A stretch of 6,422 bases of DNA from an uncultured Bacteroidales bacterium (GCA_947174375.1 CAMWIS010000092.1:1-6422), one strand, 5' to 3'; positions 1 through 6,407 are shown, counted from the stretch's first letter. Numbers and translations are program-made. Notes: generated by a model not told the origin, from the letters alone.

Positions 1-950
1 CGGTGGGTGATGAGGGGCGTGGTGTCGAGGCGGCCGGCCGCAATCAGGCGCAGGATCTCGGCGCAGTCGCAGCCGTCCACGCCGCCGGTCTTGAACGTCA
101 GGTTCTTGCCGTACATATCGGGCAGGGGCAACACCTGCGGGCGGTCGTACAGCGCCACCACCGTCACGATGGCGTTCGGACGGGCGCATTGCCAGGCGAG
201 GGTAAGGGTATCTTCGGCGCCGGCCACTTCCAAAACCACGTCCGCGCCGCCGTGGTCGCTATGCTGCGCCACAAAGGCCCGGCAGGTCTCGGGCGCGGTC
301 ACCAACACGTCCGGATAATGCGCCTTCACAAACGCGCGGCGCGCCTCGTCCCGCTCGCAGACGATGATACGTTTGGGGGCTTTGAGGCGGGCGCACAGCA
401 ACGTGCAGAGTCCCGTGGGGCCGGCGCCGATAATGAGCACCGTGTCGTCGGGCGTGAGGTCGGAAATCCGCGCGGCCCAGTAGCCGGTGGCGAGGATGTC
501 GCCCACAAACAGGGCCTGCTCGTCGCTCACCGTGTCGGGGATGCGGTTCAGCCCCTGGTTGGCCAGCGGCACGCGCACGTATTCGGCCTGTCCGCCGTCG
601 ATGCGGCAGCCCAAGGCCCAGCCGCCGTGGGGCGACGTGCAGTTGTTCACATAGCCGTGGCGGCAGAAGAAGCACTCGCCGCAGAACGTCTCCACGTTCA
701 CCGTCACGCGGTCGCCGGGTTTGACGGCGGTGACGGCGGGGCCCACGGCCTCCACCACGCCCACCATCTCGTGGCCGACGGTGATGCCGGGCACGGTGCG
801 CGGCACGCTGCCGTGCTTGATGTGTAGGTCGCTCGAACAGATGCTACCGAGCGTCACGCGCACGATGGCGTCCTGCGCGTCCTCAATAACGGGCTTGGGC
901 TTCTCCCTCAACGCGAACTTCCCCTTTTCGATATACGTGTATGCGAGCAT
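1..950 (-). CDS. Zinc-dependent medium-chain alcohol/polyol dehydrogenase, 3' end cut by window edge
   Basis: This is the N-terminal 316 codons of an MDR-superfamily alcohol dehydrogenase; the family usually has about 340-360 residues, so only the C-terminal tail is missing. Likely catalytic zinc ligands are C38, H60 (GHE, with E61) and D151 (VGDILATGY), the Cys/His/Asp set known from clostridial secondary alcohol dehydrogenases. A structural zinc loop is present, with C90, C93, C96 and C104 (CGECFFC...C). The Rossmann motif GAGPTG is at 175-180. The acidic E199 at the end of the second strand suggests NAD(H) rather than NADP(H); this is an inference. The protein is probably cytosolic and oxidises a secondary alcohol or polyol, or reduces the matching ketone. 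The substrate cannot be told, and threonine or sorbitol dehydrogenase-like enzymes remain possible. The start at 950 fits the usual N-terminus and lies about 20 nt from a predicted transcription start. It is a separate unit from the hyp cluster upstream, divided from it by a terminator. Confidence 0.9.
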   Translation of the reverse strand, partial: MLAYTYIEKGKFALREKPKPVIEDAQDAIVRVTLGSICSSDLHIKHGSVPRTVPGITVGHEMVGVVEAVGPAVTAVKPGDRVTVNVETFCGECFFCRHGYVNNCTSPHGGWALGCRIDGGQAEYVRVPLANQGLNRIPDTVSDEQALFVGDILATGYWAARISDLTPDDTVLIIGAGPTGLCTLLCARLKAPKRIIVCERDEARRAFVKAHYPDVLVTAPETCRAFVAQHSDHGGADVVLEVAGAEDTLTLAWQCARPNAIVTVVALYDRPQVLPLPDMYGKNLTFKTGGVDGCDCAEILRLIAAGRLDTTPLITH

Positions 951-978
951 GGTTTGCTTGATTTTTGCCGTGGTTACA

Positions 979-1010
979 CAAAGTTACGGCATTTATGCCA
1001 ATTTGCCGAA
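979..1010 (-). promoter_or_regulatory. Bacteroidota-type promoter of the alcohol dehydrogenase gene
   Basis: Read on the minus strand, 986-979 is TAACTTTG, an exact match to the Bacteroidota -7 consensus TAnnTTTG. Twenty bases upstream, 1010-1007 reads TTCG, one mismatch from the -33 element TTTG. Transcription would start near 972, giving a 5' leader of about 20 nt before the ATG at 950. The site lies between the terminator of the previous operon and the gene, where a promoter is expected. The -7 match is strong and the -33 match is weak. Confidence 0.65.
988..999. promoter_or_regulatory. Perfect 12-bp palindrome between the -33 and -7 promoter elements
   Basis: The sequence GGCATTTATGCC has perfect 5-bp arms (GGCAT/ATGCC) around a TT centre. 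It sits in the spacer between the two promoter elements of the dehydrogenase gene, where a bound repressor would block RNA polymerase. It could be an operator for a dimeric regulator, but it is short, no second copy was noticed, and chance is a real alternative. Confidence 0.25.
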
Positions 1011-1026
1011 TAATATGCCTCTTCTC

Positions 1027-1063
1027 AAAACAAAAGCGGGCGAACCGTTCGGTCCACCCGCTT
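1027..1063 (-). terminator. Rho-independent terminator of the hyp operon
   Basis: Read on the minus strand, a 7-bp stem AAGCGGG (1063-1057) pairs with CCCGCTT (1040-1034). Inside it, after a small internal mismatch, ACC/GGT pair around a GAAC loop. The stem runs directly into the T-rich tract TTTTGTTTT (1035-1027). It begins about 24 nt after the stop codon of the last gene in the cluster. There is no T tract on the plus side, so it works in the minus direction only. It separates the five-gene cluster from the dehydrogenase gene. Confidence 0.85.
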
Positions 1064-1086
1064 CCGTGTCATAGCCAAGACGGGGC

Positions 1087-2133
1087 TTAGGCGGCGATGC
1101 GCTTGGCGGCGTCTTTGTAGTACTTCTGGTTGACGAAGACGTCTTCCTTGTAAGGATTGATGTGACGTTTCTTCGATACGTAGATGATGTAGCCGAGCGC
1201 GATGGCGTTGGTCACCAGGGCGAGCGCGCTGACGACGGTCATGGCCGTCGGGTCGGCGTTGGCGCAACCACCGGCCTCAATGCCGTTGAGCGTGCCGTCG
1301 GCATACAGCGTGGGGAGTGTAACCCATTTCGACATCGCGGTGCCGTCGGGCAGGATGCACTGGAAGAGCGGATATACCTGGGCGAACATACACCAGATGG
1401 TCAACGTGAAGGCGCGGTTCTGAATCCAGCCGCCGCGGTTCCAGCACAGGGCCGCGATCGTGGGCGCCAACAGCAGCGCGATACCGCAGAACCACGAGTG
1501 CGTGGGCAGGCAGTTGTAGGTGTAGGCGAAGTTCCAGATGTCATAAACCACGATGAACACCCACGTCATATCCGGCCACAGCATATCGGTCTTGTCTTTG
1601 GACGAATAAACGCTCCACCAGGCCGTCATACAGAAGATGTTGAGCAGACCGGCCACGCCGTTCATGATGTTGTGCCAGCCGCCGTACAGCCAAACCTGTT
1701 CGGGCGAGAGGAACCACGTGTACCAGCCCTTGTAGGCCGTCTCGAAGTCGGACACCACGGCGATAAGGATGTTGATGGCCACGATGACGAACGGGAACGG
1801 CTTGAACCAGTGCTGTTTGCCGATGCCCCAGCCGTACTTGATCATCATAAAGCCGATACAGCCCGCCAAAGCCGCATACAGTTTGGCGTAGTGGAACCAG
1901 CCGTTCATGTACAGATAGGTCTGGTTTTTCAACGCCCATTCGGCACCCATGGCGGCACCCACGTAGATGGCCACGAAATAGGCCGTCAACAGCAGGGGCA
2001 CGGCGAAGAACGTCACCATGCCGCCGAATTTGGTTTTTCTTGCGAATTCATTGATCAGGATCAAGCCTGCCAGAACCGCGAACAGGGCTATCCATTGATA
2101 GACGGCCATGCTCCCATAAACATGAAATAACAT
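1087..2133 (-). CDS. Polytopic membrane protein, DUF5692-like
   Basis: This 348-residue integral membrane protein has about nine predicted helices, near residues 9-28, 37-59, 79-99, 111-129, 151-171, 189-206, 212-231, 239-259 and 297-319, and a basic cytosolic-looking tail (KKRHINPYKE). It has no cleavable signal peptide. From memory of the family, the WHNIMNGVAGLLNI segment (153-166), the WPDM motif (186-189) and the DIWNFAYTYNC segment (198-208) resemble DUF5692, whose function is unknown. D129, E131, H154, N158, D188, D198 and N201 lie in or next to helices and are candidates for substrate or cofactor contact. It is the last gene of the cluster, 49 bp after the small membrane protein and just before the terminator. 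Two starts are possible: Met at 2133 or Met at 2109 (MAVYQW). I chose 2133 because the A-rich leader CTAAAAACA sits 7 nt before it, exactly as before the oxidoreductase gene. A transport, redox or assembly role is open. Confidence 0.85.
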   Translation of the reverse strand: MLFHVYGSMAVYQWIALFAVLAGLILINEFARKTKFGGMVTFFAVPLLLTAYFVAIYVGAAMGAEWALKNQTYLYMNGWFHYAKLYAALAGCIGFMMIKYGWGIGKQHWFKPFPFVIVAINILIAVVSDFETAYKGWYTWFLSPEQVWLYGGWHNIMNGVAGLLNIFCMTAWWSVYSSKDKTDMLWPDMTWVFIVVYDIWNFAYTYNCLPTHSWFCGIALLLAPTIAALCWNRGGWIQNRAFTLTIWCMFAQVYPLFQCILPDGTAMSKWVTLPTLYADGTLNGIEAGGCANADPTAMTVVSALALVTNAIALGYIIYVSKKRHINPYKEDVFVNQKYYKDAAKRIAA

Positions 2134-2140
2134 AATAAGA

Positions 2141-2149
2141 TGTTTTTAG
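2141..2149 (-). promoter_or_regulatory. A-rich translation leader of the DUF5692-like gene
   Basis: On the minus strand this reads CTAAAAACA, 7 nt before the ATG at 2133. The same nine bases at the same distance precede the oxidoreductase start at 5703. Bacteroidota commonly start translation without a Shine-Dalgarno pairing and favour A-rich leaders, so this probably marks the true start. The 49-bp spacer around it (2134-2182) is AT-rich and shows no TAnnTTTG promoter. Confidence 0.5.
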
Positions 2150-2182
2150 TTAATATGAATGAATTTTGTTTTTGCTGATGGT

Positions 2183-2518
2183 TTAGGCCAAGGCGCTGCG
2201 TTTCCGTGTTTTGAGGAGCGCATAGACCGACCACACGAGCGTCAGGGTCGCCGACATGGGAAGCCCCACGCAGACCAATTCGTGCAGGAACGCGCCGACG
2301 CCCTCGGTGGCCAAGGCGCTGAAGAACGGGAACTTCCACATGAGTTCGCCGTTGACGATATGGTCAACGATGAGCATGACCGAGCCGCCCCACAGCATCT
2401 TTTCCAAAGCCGGCACCTCGTGTTTGACCGAGACGGAGGCCCGGATGGCGTCCGCGTGGCGTTTGCGGTAGGCGGTCGTGGCGGCCGCCTGTACAAGGGG
2501 TACGATAAAACAGCACAT
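2183..2518 (-). CDS. Small membrane protein of unknown family (111 aa)
   Basis: I do not recognise a named family with confidence. The protein has a short hydrophobic N-terminus (1-17), a basic stretch (YRKRH, 17-21), a hydrophobic helix around 41-55 that carries the polar run VDHIVNGEL (51-59), a middle part with FPFFSALATEGVGAFLHE (63-80), and a clear transmembrane helix at about 81-102 ending in KTRKR, which should lie in the cytosol. D52, H53, E58, H79 and E80 near the membrane could bind a metal; this is inference only. It starts 12 bp after hypA and precedes the DUF5692-like gene by 49 bp, so the two membrane proteins may act together. Coding is supported by its tight operon position, the shift to AT-rich sequence at both ends, and sensible hydrophobic segments. 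The Met at 2518 is preceded by an A-rich leader; Met41 is an unlikely alternative because it would remove the N-terminal segment. Confidence 0.75.
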   Translation of the reverse strand: MCCFIVPLVQAAATTAYRKRHADAIRASVSVKHEVPALEKMLWGGSVMLIVDHIVNGELMWKFPFFSALATEGVGAFLHELVCVGLPMSATLTLVWSVYALLKTRKRSALA

Positions 2519-2530
2519 GATATTCAGGTT

Positions 2531-2875
2531 TTAACTTACTACTATTTCTTTTATTTCTACTTCGTTGCCCGTCAGCAGCCAGGTGTCCCCGCTCTGGCAG
2601 TGGGGGCAGGTGCGGCCATGTTGCACCGTGGCGTAGGTCTTGCCGCAGCCGCCGCACTGGGTCACGGCTTCGGTCGTAATCACCTCCAGTTCGCAGCCGC
2701 GCAACAAGTCCTCCTTGTCGGCCGCCCAGCGCCAGCAGTCGGTCAGATAGTCCGGCACCACGGTGGAAACCTCCCCGATGTTCATCACCACCTTGGCCAC
2801 GTGCTTGACCGCGTTCTCCTCGGCCACCTTTTTCACGTCCTTGATGATGTAGAAGACGATTCCCAGTTCGTGCAT
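2531..2875 (-). CDS. hypA: Hydrogenase maturation nickel metallochaperone HypA
   Basis: This 114-residue protein has the usual HypA length. It begins MHEL, and the N-terminal amine with H2 and E3 forms the known nickel site. The zinc domain carries two CxxC pairs, C74-C77 (CGGC) and C90-C93 (CPHC). The conserved GEVSTVVPDYL segment (34-44) and the C-terminal GNEVEIKEI (103-111) fit the family. HypA hands nickel to an apo-enzyme, classically the large subunit of [NiFe]-hydrogenase, together with the GTPase HypB in the cytosol. Its ATG overlaps the stop of the oxidoreductase gene by one base (TGATG on the minus strand), which suggests translational coupling. The start is fixed because the nickel site needs MHE at the very N-terminus. 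No hydrogenase gene is visible here, so its client is unknown. Confidence 0.95.
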   Translation of the reverse strand: MHELGIVFYIIKDVKKVAEENAVKHVAKVVMNIGEVSTVVPDYLTDCWRWAADKEDLLRGCELEVITTEAVTQCGGCGKTYATVQHGRTCPHCQSGDTWLLTGNEVEIKEIVVS

Positions 2876-5703
2876 CAGTCTTTCTTTTTGACCAATATCT
2901 TCAAGCCGCGCTTAATCGTGTAGGGCAGGATGGCGCTGAATTTGTCCTCCGAGGTCACCATCTTGCTCGCGTTGGGGTGCGTCCGAATCAGGTGGATGGC
3001 GTCGAACGCGCACTTGGTTGTGCACAGGCCGCAACCGATGCAGCGGTTCTGATCCACGACGGAGGCGCCGCAGCCTAAGCAGCGGGCGGTCTCCTGGCGC
3101 ACCTGTTCTTCGGTCAGCGTCTGGTGGTATTCGCGGAACGGGTCGCCCTGCGACGCCACGCCCTCTTCCTGACGCGCGCCGTTGTCGTAAGACGGCAGCG
3201 CGATGTCCTGCTTGTTGAGTTCGATAAAGTCGCGGCGGTTGCGGCCGATGGTCATGTGGCCGCGCTGTACGAAGCGGTGCAGCGACTCGGCGGCTTCCTT
3301 GCCGGAGGCGATGGCGTCGATGGCGAACTTGGGCCCGGTCAGGCAGTCGCCGCCCACAAAGATGTCGGCTTCGGCGGTCTGATAGGTGAGCGCGTCGGCC
3401 AAAGGATAACCGTTTTTGGCGTAGGCCACTTGGCTGCCCTTGAGCAAGTCATTGAGGACAAGCCTCTGCCCGATGGCGAAAATCACGAGGTCGGCATCCA
3501 GCGTCATTAATTCGTTCTCGTCATATTTCGGCGCGAACCGACCCTGTCCGTCGAATACGGATACGCATTTCTTGAAGACGATGCCGTTGGCTTTTTCGCT
3601 GCCCAACACTTCCTTGGGGCCCCAGCCCGGACGGATGTCCACGCCGTCGGCGCGGGCCTCGGCCTTTTCTTCGTTGGAGGCCGGCATCGAAGCTTCGTCT
3701 TCCAGCGACAGCATCGTCACCTCGGAAGCGCCGCCGCGTTTGGCCACACGGGCCGCGTCGATGGCCACGTTGCCGCCGCCTACGACCACCACCTTGCCGC
3801 TGATTTTACGGCCGCCGGTGTTGGCGTCTTTCAAAAAGTCGATGGCCGTGGTCACGCCCGGCAGGTTTTCGCCCGCGATGCCCGGCAGGCGGCCGCCCTG
3901 GCAGCCCACCGCCACATAGAAGCCCTTGTAGCCCTGTTCGCGCAACTGGGCCAGCGTGATGTCCTTGCCCACTTCCACGCCCGTGCGGATTTCCACGCCT
4001 ATTTCGCGCATGATGTCGATTTCGGCCGCGATGACGTCCTTTTCGAGCTTGTAGGCCGGCACGCCGTAGCGCAGCATCCCGCCCGGCTCCGCGTTCTTTT
4101 CGAAGACCGTCGGATAGTAGCCTAAGGTGGCCAGGTAGTAGGCGCACGAGAGGCCGGCCGGCCCGCCGCCGATGATGGCGATTTTCTCTTGCCAGCGGCC
4201 GCGGTTGGAGGCCACCACGATATCGGGCACAAAGCGCGTTTCGGCTTTGAGGTCTTGTTCGGCGATGAATTTCTTGACGGCGTCGATGGCCACGGGCTTG
4301 TCAACCGTGCCGCGCGTGCAAGCGTCCTCGCAACGGCGGTTGCAGATGCGGCCGCAGACGGCGGGGAAGGGGTTCTCCCGCTTGATGAGTTCCAGGGCTT
4401 CCCGGTATTTGCCCTCGGCCGCCTTTTTGAGATAGCCCTGTACGGCGATGTGGGCGGGGCAGGCCGTCTTGCACGGCGCCGTGCCCGTGGGGTAGCAGTT
4501 GATGCGGTTCTTGTCGCGGTAGTCCTCGTCCCATTTCTCCGGGCCCCACTTGGCGGCGTCGGGCAGTTGCTGCTTGGGGTATTCGATTTCGCCCTGCGAC
4601 GTGCAGAGTTTCTGACCCAGCTTCACCGCGCCGGCCGGACAGTATTCCACGCAGCGGCCGCAGGCCACGCAGTTCGTCTTGTCCACTTCCGCCACATAGG
4701 CGCTGCGCGACAGGTTGGGCGTATTGAAGAGTTGGGACGTGCGCAAGGCGTTGCAGATTTTGACGTTGCAGTTGCAAATGGCGAAAATCTTGCCTTCGCC
4801 GTCCACGTTCGTAATCTGATGCACATAGCCGTTTTCTTCGGCGCGGTGCAGGATGTCCATCGCCTCGTCGTAGGTAATCGACCGGCCGCGTCCCGTCTCG
4901 CGGCAGTAGTCGGCCATGTCGCCCACGGCGATGCACCAGTCGCGGTAGTCGTCCGCGCAGCCCTCGTCGAGTTGCTTGCGGCCGTAGCGGCACGAACAGA
5001 TCGAGGCGCCGATATGGCCTTCGTAACGTTTGAGCCAATAGGAGATATGTTCGATATCCACCGACTGGTTCTCCATCGAAATGGCCTTTTCCACGGGAAT
5101 GACGTGCATCCCGATGCCCGCGCCGCCCTCCGGAATCATGGGCGTTATTTTCTCCAGCGGCAGGAACGTCATCCGTTCAAAGAACATCGCCAACTCCGGA
5201 TGCCTGTCCATGAGTTCGGTGTTCATGTTCGTATATTCCGCCGAGCCCGGCACGAACAGCGGCACCCAGTACTCCCGGTCTTCGCGGCCATAGGTCGTGC
5301 CCGGCACCGGGCCGTCGGCCGTGTATTTGTCGCCGTAGTCGTATTCCAGCATCCCCAAAAAGGCGAGTTTGTCCAACAGCGCGTCAAACGCTTCGTCCGT
5401 TGCCGTATAGTGTTTCTTGCGGTTCCATGCCACGAGCAGCGGGTAGGGGCGGTGCTCACGCACGCGCATGGGCTTTTGGGAGATGACGTCCAACAGCAAG
5501 TCCAACGCGCTTTCGCGGGTTTGGGCGTCCATCTCGTCCTCGAAGATACACGCCAGCCCCCAGTATTCGGGGTCGTTGGTCGTAATGCCTTTGATTTTGC
5601 CGTGCACCCGGTCGGTGACCATGCGGGCGAATTTCAGCAGCTTGGGATGCGGGTTCGCATCCCCCATGTGCTTGGGGGTGAATTTTTGGGACATTTCAGG
5701 CAT
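2875..5703 (-). CDS. Multidomain iron-sulfur/FAD oxidoreductase, NfnB/GltD-like with cysteine-rich N-terminal domain
   Basis: This 942-residue cytosolic protein has these parts. Residues 1-230 are a possible winged-helix-like region followed by linking segments (VPLFVPGSAEY, GAGIGMHVIPVEKAI). Residues 231-320 are cysteine-rich: C236, C238, C249, C257, C267, then CNC at 310-312 and C317. A ferredoxin-type [4Fe-4S] motif has C345, C348, C351 and C355. The GltD/NfnB iron-sulfur domain has C403, C411, C415, C450, C454, C458 and C462. An FAD Rossmann motif is at 512-517 (GGGPAG), an NAD(P)-binding motif at 642-647 (GGGNVA), and the closing FAD motif at 784-786 (GGD). A C-terminal ferredoxin motif has C888, C891, C894 and C898, plus an extra CLGC at 875-878. 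By family it should move electrons between NAD(P)H, flavin and several clusters; its partner is unknown. No NfnA or GltB partner is encoded nearby. It lies between hypB (23 bp) and hypA (1-base overlap). The start at 5703 is backed by the leader CTAAAAACA; Met4 is an alternative. Confidence 0.92.
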   Translation of the reverse strand: MPEMSQKFTPKHMGDANPHPKLLKFARMVTDRVHGKIKGITTNDPEYWGLACIFEDEMDAQTRESALDLLLDVISQKPMRVREHRPYPLLVAWNRKKHYTATDEAFDALLDKLAFLGMLEYDYGDKYTADGPVPGTTYGREDREYWVPLFVPGSAEYTNMNTELMDRHPELAMFFERMTFLPLEKITPMIPEGGAGIGMHVIPVEKAISMENQSVDIEHISYWLKRYEGHIGASICSCRYGRKQLDEGCADDYRDWCIAVGDMADYCRETGRGRSITYDEAMDILHRAEENGYVHQITNVDGEGKIFAICNCNVKICNALRTSQLFNTPNLSRSAYVAEVDKTNCVACGRCVEYCPAGAVKLGQKLCTSQGEIEYPKQQLPDAAKWGPEKWDEDYRDKNRINCYPTGTAPCKTACPAHIAVQGYLKKAAEGKYREALELIKRENPFPAVCGRICNRRCEDACTRGTVDKPVAIDAVKKFIAEQDLKAETRFVPDIVVASNRGRWQEKIAIIGGGPAGLSCAYYLATLGYYPTVFEKNAEPGGMLRYGVPAYKLEKDVIAAEIDIMREIGVEIRTGVEVGKDITLAQLREQGYKGFYVAVGCQGGRLPGIAGENLPGVTTAIDFLKDANTGGRKISGKVVVVGGGNVAIDAARVAKRGGASEVTMLSLEDEASMPASNEEKAEARADGVDIRPGWGPKEVLGSEKANGIVFKKCVSVFDGQGRFAPKYDENELMTLDADLVIFAIGQRLVLNDLLKGSQVAYAKNGYPLADALTYQTAEADIFVGGDCLTGPKFAIDAIASGKEAAESLHRFVQRGHMTIGRNRRDFIELNKQDIALPSYDNGARQEEGVASQGDPFREYHQTLTEEQVRQETARCLGCGASVVDQNRCIGCGLCTTKCAFDAIHLIRTHPNASKMVTSEDKFSAILPYTIKRGLKILVKKKD

Positions 5704-5710
5704 AGCGGTC

Positions 5711-5719
5711 TGTTTTTAG
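5711..5719 (-). promoter_or_regulatory. A-rich translation leader of the oxidoreductase gene
   Basis: On the minus strand this reads CTAAAAACA, ending 7 nt before the ATG at 5703. It is identical in sequence and distance to the leader of the DUF5692-like gene, and it resembles the leader of hypB. It favours the Met at 5703 over Met4 (MSQKF). The rest of the 23-bp spacer shows no Shine-Dalgarno sequence. Confidence 0.5.
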
Positions 5720-5726
5720 CGTCGGG

Positions 5727-6401
5727 TCAAACGGCTTTCCATTGTCGCACTTCGTCGATGAGCCATTGCGCGAAAGCGTCCACGCCCTCGCCGGTCTTGG
5801 CGCTGATGGGGAGGATGCGGGCGTTGGGGTTGCGGCTCAGGATGTTTTGCTTGCATCTCTCCAAGTCGAAGTCGAAGCAGGACAATACGTCTATCTTGTT
5901 GATGAGCACGAGGTCGCAGATGGAGAACATGAGCGGGTATTTCAGCGGCTTGTCGTCGCCCTCGGGCACGGACAGGATCATCGCGTTCCGGCAGCTGCCC
6001 GTATCAAACTCGGCCGGGCAGACGAGGTTGCCCACGTTTTCGAGAATGGCCAGGTCAAGGGCTTGCAGGTTCAAGCCGTCCAGGCCCTGGCGCGTCATCT
6101 CCGCGTCCAAGTGGCACATACCGCCCGTATGGAGTTGGATGGATTCCACGCCGGTGGCCGCTTTGATTTTGACGGCATCCACATCGCTGTCGATGTCCGC
6201 CTCCATAACGGCCAGACGCAATCGGTCTTTAATGAGGTTGATGGTGCGGATGAGCGTCGAGGTCTTGCCGCTGCCGGGCGAAGACATGAGGTTGAGCAGG
6301 AACACGCCTTTCGCTTTCAACTCTTGGCGGAGCGCGTCGGCATCCTTGTCGTTGCACTCGAAGACGCTCTTCTTGATTTCGATAATTTTAACGCCGTCCA
6401 T
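5727..6401 (-). CDS. hypB: Hydrogenase/nickel-enzyme maturation GTPase HypB
   Basis: This 224-residue SIMIBI-class GTPase supplies nickel to apo-enzymes together with HypA. The P-loop is SSPGSGKT (40-47). The EADIDSDVDA segment (67-76) is the usual switch region. The metal site at the dimer interface uses C96 and H97 (GMCHLDAEM) with C128 (ENVGNLVCP), matching the Cys-His-Cys set known from archaeal HypB. Base recognition is NKID (168-171), and SAK follows near 199-201. It lacks both the histidine-rich stretch and the N-terminal CxxCGC nickel site of some proteobacterial HypB proteins, so it is the minimal, non-storing form. It is the first gene of the cluster seen here and ends 23 bp before the oxidoreductase. 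The start at 6401 gives the normal short N-terminus and has an A-rich leader (TAAAAAACA). The operon promoter is not recognisable in the 21 bases upstream, so more genes may precede it. Confidence 0.96.
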   Translation of the reverse strand: MDGVKIIEIKKSVFECNDKDADALRQELKAKGVFLLNLMSSPGSGKTSTLIRTINLIKDRLRLAVMEADIDSDVDAVKIKAATGVESIQLHTGGMCHLDAEMTRQGLDGLNLQALDLAILENVGNLVCPAEFDTGSCRNAMILSVPEGDDKPLKYPLMFSICDLVLINKIDVLSCFDFDLERCKQNILSRNPNARILPISAKTGEGVDAFAQWLIDEVRQWKAV

Positions 6402-6407
6402 AGGGGC

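Noticed and set aside
3..827. Long plus-strand open frame (274 codons) at the window start
   Set aside because: It lies antisense to the clear alcohol dehydrogenase gene, and its product is low-complexity (rich in A, G, H, R, V) with no domain. It is a GC-rich shadow frame.
1162..2130. Plus-strand open frame of 322 codons opposite the DUF5692-like gene
   Set aside because: The product is rich in G, R, H, D and Q without hydrophobic or motif structure, while the minus strand encodes a coherent membrane protein. It is a mirror of GC-rich codon use.
2134..2182. A possible internal promoter in the AT-rich 49-bp spacer
   Set aside because: No TAnnTTTG element is present on the minus strand, and AT-richness alone is normal for spacers in this genome type.
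2088..2339. 83-codon minus-strand frame covering the spacer before the DUF5692-like gene
   Set aside because: It overlaps both neighbouring genes out of frame and has no motif; the in-frame neighbours explain the sequence.
2159..2923. Plus-strand open frame of 254 codons over hypA and the small membrane gene
   Set aside because: It runs across two genes and their spacer in antisense and has no recognisable domain; HypA on the other strand is certain.
4301..5038. Minus-strand 245-codon frame inside the oxidoreductase
   Set aside because: It is an out-of-frame, arginine-rich shadow of the iron-sulfur region; the main frame carries all the conserved cysteine motifs.
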